Shown here one piece after another: positions 1 through 5,191 of a stretch of 5,275 nt of DNA (position 1 is its first letter; each line of letters opens with the position of its first letter). The notes under the pieces were generated by a model. It did not search any database. It was not told where the DNA came from and saw only the letters and a list, made by a program, of their open reading frames with translations. The position numbers and the translations under genes were made by a program. This stretch comes from Thermoplasmata archaeon (lineage in GTDB: Bacteria > Actinomycetota > Acidimicrobiia > Acidimicrobiales > Acidimicrobiaceae): NCBI GenBank assembly GCA_021836665.1, contig JAKBHQ010000279.1, positions 1 to 5,275 of the forward strand, read 5' to 3'.

Positions 1-1478
1 TGATAGAGTCGACCTTCTCTCAGATGAAGGGATCGCTTTCGAATATGGGTCCCAAGCAGAGGCAGAGATTAGTTCAGATGCTAGCAGAGCTTAATGAGCT
101 ACTTTCAAAACGAGCCGAAGGTATCGATGTAAGTGATGATTTTTCTCACTTTAAAGAGAAGTACGGCGATATGTTTCCTGGAGTCTCGACGCTCGATGAG
201 CTCTTGGACCTTTTAGCAAGACAAGCAACGGCAATGGCATCGTTTATGGAGTCACTGGATGACCAACAGCGACTTGAACTGGCGGAACTCTTTGACGAGT
301 TGCTTGGGGACTTGGACCTCGCTTGGCAACTGGAAATGCTTTCGGAAAATTTGTCCCAAATGGGTTACCATCCGAGTGGTCGTCCGGTTGGTTTGCGGGG
401 GAACCAGGACGTTTCGCTCGGCGAAGTTGGAGACCTTTTTTCAGAACTGACGAGAATTGACCAATTAGAGGCATTCTTCAAGAATCCACCGTCTCCAGCC
501 TCGCTGGCGGACGTCGACATTTCGGGTGTTGGAGATCTCCTGGGTGAAGACGCAGGTAAATCCCTTGCCGAGCTAGCCGAGCTAGCGAAGTCTCTAAAAG
601 AAGCGGGGTTAATTGACAATAAGGAGGGTTTTCTCCGCATTTCGCCTAAGGGCCTTAGGCAGATTGCCGACGGCGCCCTGAAGGAGCTCTTTTCTAAGCT
701 CAAGCATTCCGGCCTGGGGGAGCATCCATCCTGGAGGTCGGGTTTAGGGCCAGATCTCGAATACCAAACCAAAGCATATGAATACGGAGATAGTTTCAAT
801 CTCAATATTAATCAGACACTAAGGAACGCATCTCTGCGTCAAGGGGCGGGTTTCCCGATCAAGCTGTCGGCGGATGACTTCGAGATTGAAAGGACAGAAG
901 CCACAGTGTCGACCTCCACTGTGCTTCTGTTGGATCTTTCCCTGTCAATGCCGCTCCGGGATAACTTCCTTCCAGCCAAGAAGGTTGCGGTAGCGCTCTC
1001 TAGCCTTGTTAGATCGAAATTTCCGCGGGACTTTTTTGCGTTGGTGGGATTTTCAGAGGTAGCCCGAGAAATTCCGATTGCGGAACTCCCCTCGGTTACC
1101 TGGGATTATGTCTATGGGACAAATATTGCCCATGCCTTGGCCCTCGGGCGGAAGATGCTGAAAGGACAAAAAGGGACAAAGCAGATCATTCTGGTGACCG
1201 ACGGCGAACCAACCTCCCATGTGCTTCCGTCTGGCGAGATATTTTTCTCCTATCCTCCCGCACCGGAGACTCTGAGGGCGACGCTTTCCGAGGTTGCTAA
1301 ATGTACCAGCGGCGGGATTGAAATCAATAGTTTTGTGCTGGACGCCGACGATCAACTCAGAAGGTTTATGGACAAATTGGTAAGGGCAAACGGTGGGCGG
1401 GTGTTCTATACCAGTGGAAGCAGACTCGGCGATTTCGTGCTGGTCGACTTCATCAAAAATCGGAAGAGTTCGCTCTAG
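1..1478 (+). CDS. VWA (von Willebrand factor A) domain protein, 5'-truncated by the window
   Basis: This is the C-terminal part of an actinobacterial VWA-domain protein. The frame is open to the left edge, the first ATG (base 24) has no ribosome binding site, and full-length relatives are clearly longer as I recall them, so the real start lies outside. Residues below count from that ATG. Residues 1-250 are charged and helical (ML-AELNELL near 20, WQLEMLSENL near 101, LAELAELAKSLKEAGLI near 181-197). The VWA domain spans about 295-480. Its MIDAS metal site looks intact: DLSLS at 304-308, the threonine of YGT at 366, and TDGEPT with D393. The end (LVDFIKNRK) matches the family. Known of the class: such VWA proteins often pair with a MoxR- or ChlI-like AAA+ ATPase as a metal-dependent chaperone or chelatase-like system. 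The partner gene is inferred to lie upstream, unseen. No signal peptide or membrane segment is visible in this part. The family call is firm; the substrate is unknown. Confidence 0.93.
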   Translation, partial: IESTFSQMKGSLSNMGPKQRQRLVQMLAELNELLSKRAEGIDVSDDFSHFKEKYGDMFPGVSTLDELLDLLARQATAMASFMESLDDQQRLELAELFDELLGDLDLAWQLEMLSENLSQMGYHPSGRPVGLRGNQDVSLGEVGDLFSELTRIDQLEAFFKNPPSPASLADVDISGVGDLLGEDAGKSLAELAELAKSLKEAGLIDNKEGFLRISPKGLRQIADGALKELFSKLKHSGLGEHPSWRSGLGPDLEYQTKAYEYGDSFNLNINQTLRNASLRQGAGFPIKLSADDFEIERTEATVSTSTVLLLDLSLSMPLRDNFLPAKKVAVALSSLVRSKFPRDFFALVGFSEVAREIPIAELPSVTWDYVYGTNIAHALALGRKMLKGQKGTKQIILVTDGEPTSHVLPSGEIFFSYPPAPETLRATLSEVAKCTSGGIEINSFVLDADDQLRRFMDKLVRANGGRVFYTSGSRLGDFVLVDFIKNRKSSL

Positions 1479-1484
1479 GAAGCA

Positions 1485-1533
1485 ACGGTCAATGCAGCGA
1501 AGGTCGCTCGGTTGATCTAGACCGTAGTGTTTT
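1485..1533 (+). terminator. weak terminator candidate after the VWA gene
   Basis: Seven bases after the VWA stop, ACGGTC (1485-1490) can pair perfectly with GACCGT (1520-1525). It encloses a second small hairpin, AGCGA (1496-1500) with TCGCT (1504-1508) around a three-base loop. A short TTTT run at 1530-1533 follows a few bases later. The position suits a transcript end, but the outer stem is short, the enclosed stretch long, and the U run short and offset. A weak intrinsic terminator or chance pairing are both possible. Confidence 0.3.
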
Positions 1534-1783
1534 AAGTCTTTCGGTAGCTCCGACCCATCGAAGTTCCTGTGAAGAAGCGAACTCATCTTCGAGCGCCTTA
1601 TCGATGGTGGGAGAACCGAGTGGGTGGAAAGTTAGCCCGGCTTTCGTCTCCTACGATTACAGGTGTCGGGCTATGGGTCAAGGTGTATGGTCGGCGGCCC
1701 TTGCGAGCCCACGAGGCTTTATATGTGCTGGCTACCAGCTAGTCTGTTACCGTTAGCTGACTGCAAGTTGGCGAAGTACCATT

Positions 1784-1789
1784 GGAGGG
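1784..1789 (+). promoter_or_regulatory. ribosome binding site that sets the start at 1794
   Basis: GGAGGG lies 4 bases before GTG 1794 (GGAGG is 5 bases before it). The in-frame TTG at 1782 would put this sequence inside the coding region and has no site of its own, so GTG 1794 is the better start. Confidence 0.75.
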
Positions 1790-1793
1790 ATTA

Positions 1794-2063
1794 GTGGAAG
1801 AGGTCGTACAACAACCGATCCGCGCACGGGCAAAGGTCGTCTACCTAGGACCGGTGGCCCCTCATTGGGAGGTTAAATACCTTTCGGGAGAGAGGAAGCT
1901 GGTCGATGATTTTCGCCAGAGGGTACTGAGTCGTCTCCTTATGCTTCCTCCACATGATCCACAGTTTCGGAGAAACAAGGAACGCACCGTTCGGGACGCA
2001 GAGCGCGAAGGTATCGGATGTGAATGGGAGATGGGTGCGGCCGAGGCCTTCGAAGAGGCCTAG
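1794..2063 (+). CDS. small conserved-looking protein of unknown function (89 aa)
   Basis: I cannot assign a function. Starting at GTG 1794, the protein has 89 residues; an upstream TTG at 1782 would add four, but the GGAGGG ribosome binding site favours GTG. The central part looks like a real, constrained fold: PIRARAKVVYLGPVAPHWEV (a short strand-like run ending in a histidine-tryptophan motif), then a helical DDFRQRVLSRLLML, then PPHDPQFRRNKERTVRDAEREGI, rich in arginine and lysine. I have a vague memory of similar small proteins in Acidimicrobiia, which cannot be checked here. There is no signal peptide, membrane segment or cysteine cluster (only one Cys), so a soluble cytoplasmic protein is likely. 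The basic middle could allow nucleic acid binding, but that is speculation. It converges on the minus-strand gene that follows, and their stop codons overlap. Confidence 0.75.
   Translation: MEEVVQQPIRARAKVVYLGPVAPHWEVKYLSGERKLVDDFRQRVLSRLLMLPPHDPQFRRNKERTVRDAEREGIGCEWEMGAAEAFEEA
2044..2061. repeat. hairpin over the convergent gene ends
   Basis: AGGCCT (2044-2049) and AGGCCT (2056-2061) form a perfect 6-bp stem around the loop TCGAAG. The hairpin sits at the end of the plus-strand gene and touches the stop codon of the minus-strand one. No U run follows on either strand, so it does not qualify as an intrinsic terminator. It may slow opposing transcription or be chance. Confidence 0.4.
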
Positions 2064-3139
2064 TTCTTGCGCTTGCGAAACTTCTTAGAAGTGATGGAGA
2101 CGTCATCGCTTTGACGGTGCCAGATCTTTTTGTGGCCCTTCTCAAGGTCGGTGTCTATAGATCCAGATGCCTGAAACGCCTCATGCTTTTTCTCTAGGTT
2201 ATCGAAGTATGGGTGATTCTCAAGTGGATCCTCGTCGGCCTCGGATTCAGTCAGATCCGTTTCATCTATGGATGAGACCTGTGGGAACGAACCGGTCATT
2301 TCTTCGGCGTTGGCCTGCACCTGGGACACATAACTCGCCTGGGAGACCATTTGACCTGCGTTGTGAATATCGGCGCTCGGAACGTCGACTTCGAAACTAA
2401 CCGGAAGCTGCACCTTGGGGCCGCCAATCACGGCAAGCTGTGCCGTACGGTCCAGGATGTCCCAGAAAGACTCTCTAGGCCTCCGTCTCTCCGGCTCTTG
2501 GATCGTGGGGGAATCAAGTGCCTCTAAAATCTCGTTTTGTGCTTCGTCGGCCAACTCGTCCCTCCTTGCCCTAAACCTTAGCCACGGGTCTGAAGAGGAG
2601 ACGCGCTTTGCGTCGCTGGTTCTGTCGAAAGCATTGACGCTTGGGAAGATTGTTGATTCAGAGACCGTGTCTAGCAAGGTAGATCCTGGAGCGGGGTCGA
2701 GTGCCGAGTCGGGTTGGCCGAAATCATCTAGTGTATCGCTGGCGTCACCTAGGCTGTAGAGAAACGGTGCCTCTTCCTCTGTGGGTAACCAGCTTTCGTT
2801 GGAAGCCAGTCCGTACTTCTCGCTGCCATCTAGCCAGCCGCTACCAATCTGCCCCATCGAGTCCTCCTCTGATCCACCAAAGGGTGAAAACGTGACAAAT
2901 ACCACATTTGTCGGTTTGCCCGATTCGCCATGCTCGGGGAGCTGGGCCGAAAGTGGCATGGATGGCGAAGTGGCTCCAGTATGCCTTTCCCCAGAGGTGG
3001 GGACAGAATCGAACTCCCCATCTATCCAGCTCAAGCTGTGATTGGATTGACTTGGACTATTCCGGACTTCCCCAAGGAGTGGATAATTCTTTTCCACAAC
3101 CCAGCCGTAATCCTCAGAACCCGAAGACCAATTCACCAT
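2060..3139 (-). CDS. acidic, probably disordered protein of unknown function (359 aa)
   Basis: No family is recognised. The protein is rich in Ser, Asp, Glu, Gly and Pro with few hydrophobic stretches, which suggests largely disordered structure. A W-x-x-G-S-E-[DK]-Y-G motif occurs at residues 4-12 and again at 102-110, with a related W-I-D-G at 38-41. Residues 184-240 look more ordered (DPWLRFRARRDELADEAQNEILEAL, then ERRRPRESFWDILDR). A second acidic stretch (about 290-306) is followed by a strongly basic tail, KKFRKRKN, at 352-359. There is no signal peptide or membrane segment. ATG 3139 lacks a ribosome binding site but has GATAAT at -12 to -7, fitting a leaderless start. An in-frame ATG at 2857 (residue 95) has AGGAGG 5 bases before it and would give 265 residues. 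The first copy of the W-G-S-E-Y-G motif lies before residue 95, which favours the longer form. It lies 89 bases downstream of the zincin_2 gene, same strand. The ORF is likely real; function is open. Confidence 0.68.
   Translation of the reverse strand: MVNWSSGSEDYGWVVEKNYPLLGEVRNSPSQSNHSLSWIDGEFDSVPTSGERHTGATSPSMPLSAQLPEHGESGKPTNVVFVTFSPFGGSEEDSMGQIGSGWLDGSEKYGLASNESWLPTEEEAPFLYSLGDASDTLDDFGQPDSALDPAPGSTLLDTVSESTIFPSVNAFDRTSDAKRVSSSDPWLRFRARRDELADEAQNEILEALDSPTIQEPERRRPRESFWDILDRTAQLAVIGGPKVQLPVSFEVDVPSADIHNAGQMVSQASYVSQVQANAEEMTGSFPQVSSIDETDLTESEADEDPLENHPYFDNLEKKHEAFQASGSIDTDLEKGHKKIWHRQSDDVSITSKKFRKRKN
2863..2870 (-). promoter_or_regulatory. possible internal ribosome binding site for a shorter form starting at 2857
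   Basis: Read on the minus strand this is AGAGGAGG, with AGGAGG ending 5 bases before an in-frame ATG whose first base is 2857. It could be the true start or a second start of the acidic protein, or simply codons for Glu-Glu. The longer start has no ribosome binding site, so the choice stays open. Confidence 0.4.
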
Positions 3140-3145
3140 AGGTAG

Positions 3146-3151
3146 ATTATC
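3146..3151 (-). promoter_or_regulatory. -10-like box for a leaderless start at 3139
   Basis: On the minus strand this reads GATAAT and occupies exactly -12 to -7 before ATG 3139. Transcription would therefore begin at or next to the A of the start codon. It matches TATAAT at five of six positions, including the key A at -11 and T at -7. I see no convincing -35 box 17 bases upstream. There is no ribosome binding site here, which agrees with a leaderless mRNA. Confidence 0.45.
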
Positions 3152-3174
3152 GGCACATTCTAACTCAGCTTGAT

Positions 3175-3203
3175 ACTCTGAGTGAGACTATTTCACTCAG
3201 AGT
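3175..3203. repeat. perfect 11-bp inverted repeat between the two minus-strand genes
   Basis: ACTCTGAGTGA (3175-3185) is matched by its exact complement TCACTCAGAGT (3193-3203) around a 7-base spacer. It starts 25 bases after the zincin_2 stop and ends 36 bases before the next gene. As RNA it is a stable hairpin, but no U run follows on either strand, so it is not a standard intrinsic terminator. It could be a U-less terminator, an RNA processing or stability hairpin, or a dyad operator for the downstream gene. Another ACTCAG (3163-3168) could pair alternatively with CTGAGT (3178-3183). Confidence 0.8.
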
Positions 3204-3228
3204 GGCGAAATTAGTTTACTGCGACGGC

Positions 3229-4458
3229 TTAGCCGCCAATGTATTCGATCCTCGCCAGCCAAAGGCCCGGTGCATCGATCTCTGCCGGCGTTGGGAGCAT
3301 CTCCGGATTGTTCCAGAGCGCGGAGAGTTTTTGGCCGCCATCCCTTTCAAGGACCCCTGAGATGAAGGCGGCGCCCCTTTGTAGCGTCTCTGCAGTAATT
3401 GAAATCCCAAGGAGGGAGGCGACGGTAAGGGAGGTGTTGGATGGATCGAGTAGGTTTTGTTTAGTAGCACCTTCAATCTGGGCGAAATCACCAAAAATTG
3501 CCTCAGCCAAGAGGCGACTCTGGTAGTCGACTATCCCCTCTATCAAAGCTAGCAGGGCTTGGAAGTCGTTCTGGGAGAGTTTTTGAGCTTCCGAGTGACC
3601 TCCAGCGACGAGCGCCGAAGGGTTGGTCAGAAAATTCTGCATTGCTTCGGAGTCGGTCGGGTCAATCTGTGCGAGATTCTGCATAGCGCTACTTAGTGCC
3701 GAATGGGAATCAGCTATATGTAGCCTTATGAGAAAGTCGAGTCGATCCTTGACCGCAATGGAGTTGATAATCGCCAAGTGGATCAGCTCCCGTACGATGA
3801 CCCAGATGTAAAGGTGGTCGACTTCAATTAGGTTTGCCTCGGCGAATGACTCAATATTCTCCGGAATGAGTTCTATTCCGCCCTTTGTCTCTCGTGGAAT
3901 GGGAAGGTCGAGTTGCCCAAGAGCACTTTTTGATAGTTCACCTACGGCCCAGCCGATCTGCGAAGCAACCAGAGCCGGTGCTGCTATTTTCTGCATCATC
4001 GCCATCATTCTTTCCATTGGTGATGAATCAGACGACTGTTCGGCTTGGTCGGCGCCGAAGGGGTTCAATTCCTCCGAATTCCCTCCCGGGGGGGTCAGAG
4101 CGTTGAGTAATTCGTTTAGGAGTGGTTTCCACCGATTCAAAGACTCTTGCAACCAGGTCGTCCTCTGAAAAAGTGATATGCGCCGATCCACTTTTGGCAA
4201 AGGCGGCATCATCTCAAGAGAATCTAGGTGCATGTCGACTATGTCGAAGAGTGATTCGACCTTTATGCGGGTGGTTGGCTCGACGTTTGCTTGCAGGATT
4301 GAGTTGTCGAGGCCAACTACGGCTAAGTTAGCCATGGAAACGACCATGTCCCATCTGAAGTCTGAACCCTCTGGAAACAACGATCCAACTTGTCCCCCGA
4401 GCATCGAACGCATGAAGAACTCAAAAGGGTTTGACCCGCTTGGAATATTGCCGCTCAT
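3229..4458 (-). CDS. divergent zincin_2 / DUF2342-type protein, putative zinc metalloprotease-like
   Basis: The whole 409-residue length follows the actinobacterial zincin_2 (DUF2342) pattern as I know it. It has NPFEFFMRSML at the N-terminus, RWDMVVSMANLAVVG (35-49), a helical region with TTWLQESLNRWKPLLNELL (100-118), an inserted acidic linker (about 124-147), GWAVGELSKSALGQLDLPIP (169-188) and ELIPENIESFAEA (196-208). The putative metal helix follows as VRELIH (222-227), then LIEGIVD (305-311) and a C-terminal WNNPEMLPTPAEIDAPG (382-398). Several motifs look eroded. The family usually has REaAHxRLF, LxEGWVD and an Arg-rich RRR element; here Arg-Glu and His (R223, E224, H227) remain, but RLF, the Trp and the Arg run are lost. 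Proteolysis in this family is not firmly shown, and this copy may be non-catalytic. There is no signal peptide. ATG 4458 has no ribosome binding site but a well-placed -10 box. The family call is fairly sure, the activity is not. Confidence 0.85.
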   Translation of the reverse strand: MSGNIPSGSNPFEFFMRSMLGGQVGSLFPEGSDFRWDMVVSMANLAVVGLDNSILQANVEPTTRIKVESLFDIVDMHLDSLEMMPPLPKVDRRISLFQRTTWLQESLNRWKPLLNELLNALTPPGGNSEELNPFGADQAEQSSDSSPMERMMAMMQKIAAPALVASQIGWAVGELSKSALGQLDLPIPRETKGGIELIPENIESFAEANLIEVDHLYIWVIVRELIHLAIINSIAVKDRLDFLIRLHIADSHSALSSAMQNLAQIDPTDSEAMQNFLTNPSALVAGGHSEAQKLSQNDFQALLALIEGIVDYQSRLLAEAIFGDFAQIEGATKQNLLDPSNTSLTVASLLGISITAETLQRGAAFISGVLERDGGQKLSALWNNPEMLPTPAEIDAPGLWLARIEYIGG

Positions 4459-4464
4459 GACTAC

Positions 4465-4470
4465 ATGCTA
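4465..4470 (-). promoter_or_regulatory. -10-like box for a leaderless start at 4458
   Basis: On the minus strand this reads TAGCAT at exactly -12 to -7 before ATG 4458, fitting TANNNT and placing the transcript start at the initiation codon. No ribosome binding site precedes the ATG and no clear -35 box is seen. This is the same arrangement as at the next minus-strand gene. Confidence 0.45.
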
Positions 4471-4530
4471 AATCAACTGTGCGATTTAAGTACCGAATAC
4501 TTATCCCGGGTGGCGTTCTTAGGGCGAGTT

Positions 4531-4581
4531 GGCTTATGGACAAATTTGGCTTATGGACAAATTTGGCTTATGGACAAATAA
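4531..4581. repeat. three tandem copies of a 17-bp repeat
   Basis: GGCTTATGGACAAATTT occurs at 4531-4547 and 4548-4564 without gap or mismatch; a third copy at 4565-4581 differs only in the last two bases (AA for TT). Each unit contains TTATGGACA, whose reverse complement extends to TTGTCCATA; both are one mismatch from DnaA-box consensus forms (TTATNCACA and TTGTCCACA). The 17-bp period is not a multiple of three, so it does not encode a protein repeat. The iteron-like layout between divergent genes suggests a protein-binding array or a slippage-prone tract. Confidence 0.95.
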
Positions 4582-4697
4582 TGAGAGATTGGTGTAATTG
4601 CATTGAGGGTGACGCTTTGGCGAGATTAAGCTCTTCATTGTTATTTCGATTTCGTACCAGCGCCATTACGGTGCCGTTTCAATTTCTAGGCGAAAGT

Positions 4698-4705
4698 AGG
4701 AGAGG
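4698..4705 (+). promoter_or_regulatory. ribosome binding site of moaE
   Basis: AGGAGAGG lies just before two in-frame TTG codons at 4708 and 4714. AGGAG is 5 bases from the first and GAGAGG is 8 from the second, so either could be used; the difference is two residues. Confidence 0.7.
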
Positions 4706-4707
4706 AC

Positions 4708-5169
4708 TTGAGTTTGAGTTCCATCGATTCGGCTATCTGGGTTGAGATTACCGAGGGTCAGCTATCGGTGGAGAAAATTTACTCTTGGACGGTCTTGGAG
4801 GACTGTGGAGCCGTAGTTCTGTTTTCAGGCACGGTTAGAGACTTCTCGGACGGTAGGCCCGGTGTGACTAAGCTCTCCTATGAAGCCTACGAGACCGTCG
4901 CATTTGAGAGGATGACCGATCTAGCAAAAAGGGCGCTCAGCGAATTTGAAGGTATGGGGAGAGTTGCGGTGGTCCATCGCTTGGGGGAGATGACGCCAGG
5001 TGAATCAACCGTCATCATTTCGGTTTCCGCAGCTCACAGGGATCAGGCATATGAGGCTTCGCGATTTTTGATCGATACTTTGAAGAAATCCGTACCGATC
5101 TGGAAAAAGGAGTCCTGGATGGGCGGCTCGGACTGGGGCCTCGGTGCCAATTCAGTAAAAGAGACTTAA
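4708..5169 (+). CDS. moaE: molybdopterin synthase catalytic (large) subunit MoaE
   Basis: MoaE forms a heterotetramer with thiocarboxylated MoaD and converts cyclic pyranopterin monophosphate to molybdopterin, putting in the two dithiolene sulfurs; it acts in the cytoplasm. The 153-residue length is typical. Family motifs are clear: GAVVLFSGTVRD (34-45, with R44), SYEAYETVAFERM (57-69), VVHRLGEMTPGES (88-100), SAAHRDQAYEA (107-117, His-Arg at 110-111) and LKKSVPIWKKE (125-135). K126 and K133 keep the seven-residue spacing of the two active-site lysines of E. coli MoaE (K119 and K126). The start is TTG at 4708 or 4714 behind AGGAGAGG; no ATG fits. The first 15 or so residues before the conserved core are poorly conserved, as is usual. 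No moaD or other Moco gene is visible nearby. A membrane protein gene follows 22 bases later, probably in the same transcript. Confidence 0.96.
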   Translation: MSLSSIDSAIWVEITEGQLSVEKIYSWTVLEDCGAVVLFSGTVRDFSDGRPGVTKLSYEAYETVAFERMTDLAKRALSEFEGMGRVAVVHRLGEMTPGESTVIISVSAAHRDQAYEASRFLIDTLKKSVPIWKKESWMGGSDWGLGANSVKET

Positions 5170-5176
5170 TCTAGTT

Positions 5177-5186
5177 AAAGGAGGTG
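5177..5186 (+). promoter_or_regulatory. near-perfect ribosome binding site for the gene at 5192
   Basis: AAAGGAGGTG matches the 16S rRNA anti-Shine-Dalgarno end almost completely; AGGAGG is 7 bases from GTG 5192. It is the strongest ribosome binding site in the window and makes the short cut-off frame after it credible. Confidence 0.85.
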
Positions 5187-5191
5187 TGAAG

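Larger units (their letters stand above)
1479..1793. other. 315-base intergenic region with several inverted repeats
   Basis: I see no convincing gene, tRNA or known riboswitch here. Besides the terminator candidate, it holds TAGCCCG (1633-1639) pairing perfectly with CGGGCTA (1667-1673). GTGGGAGA (1607-1614) can pair with TCTCCTAC (1647-1654) with one G-U; this crosses the first stem and would give a pseudoknot. Nearer the next gene, GCTGG/CCAGC (1727-1731 with 1735-1739) and CAGCTA/TAGCTG (1736-1741 with 1754-1759) share bases and cannot form together. This could be a structured 5' leader of the gene at 1794 or chance pairing. No clear promoter stands out. Confidence 0.4.
4459..4707. other. 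divergent intergenic region between the zincin_2 gene and moaE
   Basis: These 249 bases separate two divergently transcribed genes and should carry both promoters. They hold the minus-strand -10-like box near 4465, the triple 17-bp repeat at 4531-4581, and the moaE ribosome binding site near 4698. For moaE, the best promoter guess is a weak pair, TTGGCG (4617-4622) and TTATTT (4641-4646) with 18 bases between, which I would not rely on. No Moco riboswitch architecture is recognised. Confidence 0.5.

Noticed and set aside
365..805. 146-codon open frame on the minus strand inside the VWA gene
   Set aside because: The plus-strand frame has clear VWA family sequence here; the reverse translation has biased Ser/Arg/Pro composition and no recognisable motif.
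1053..1586. 177-codon open frame on the minus strand running from the VWA domain into the intergenic region
   Set aside because: Most of it is antisense to the conserved VWA domain, and the translation resembles no family. The part beyond the VWA gene gives no independent support.
1633..1673. 7-bp stem resembling a tRNA acceptor stem
   Set aside because: The enclosed region is only 27 bases, with no anticodon or T arm, so no tRNA can be formed.
1782..1793. TTG 1782 as the start of the small protein
   Set aside because: The only good ribosome binding site (GGAGGG at 1784-1789) would lie inside the coding sequence; GTG 1794 is correctly spaced behind it.
2415..2759. 114-codon plus-strand frame opposite the acidic protein gene
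   Set aside because: Ser/Leu-rich shadow translation; no ribosome binding site or motif, and the minus-strand frame is much longer.
3175..3203. The 11-bp hairpin as an ordinary intrinsic terminator
   Set aside because: No run of T follows it on either strand; it was kept only as an inverted repeat of unknown role.
4531..4581. The triple repeat as a CRISPR array
   Set aside because: Units are directly adjacent with no spacers, are only 17 bases long, and there are no cas genes nearby.
4531..4581. The triple repeat as a replication origin
   Set aside because: The DnaA-box matches each have one mismatch, and there is no dnaA, dnaN, parA/B or plasmid rep gene in the window.
4479..4745. 88-codon plus-strand frame crossing the 17-bp repeats and the start of moaE
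   Set aside because: The repeat unit is read in a different frame each time because 17 is not a multiple of three, and the frame overlaps the moaE start. It is not a credible gene.
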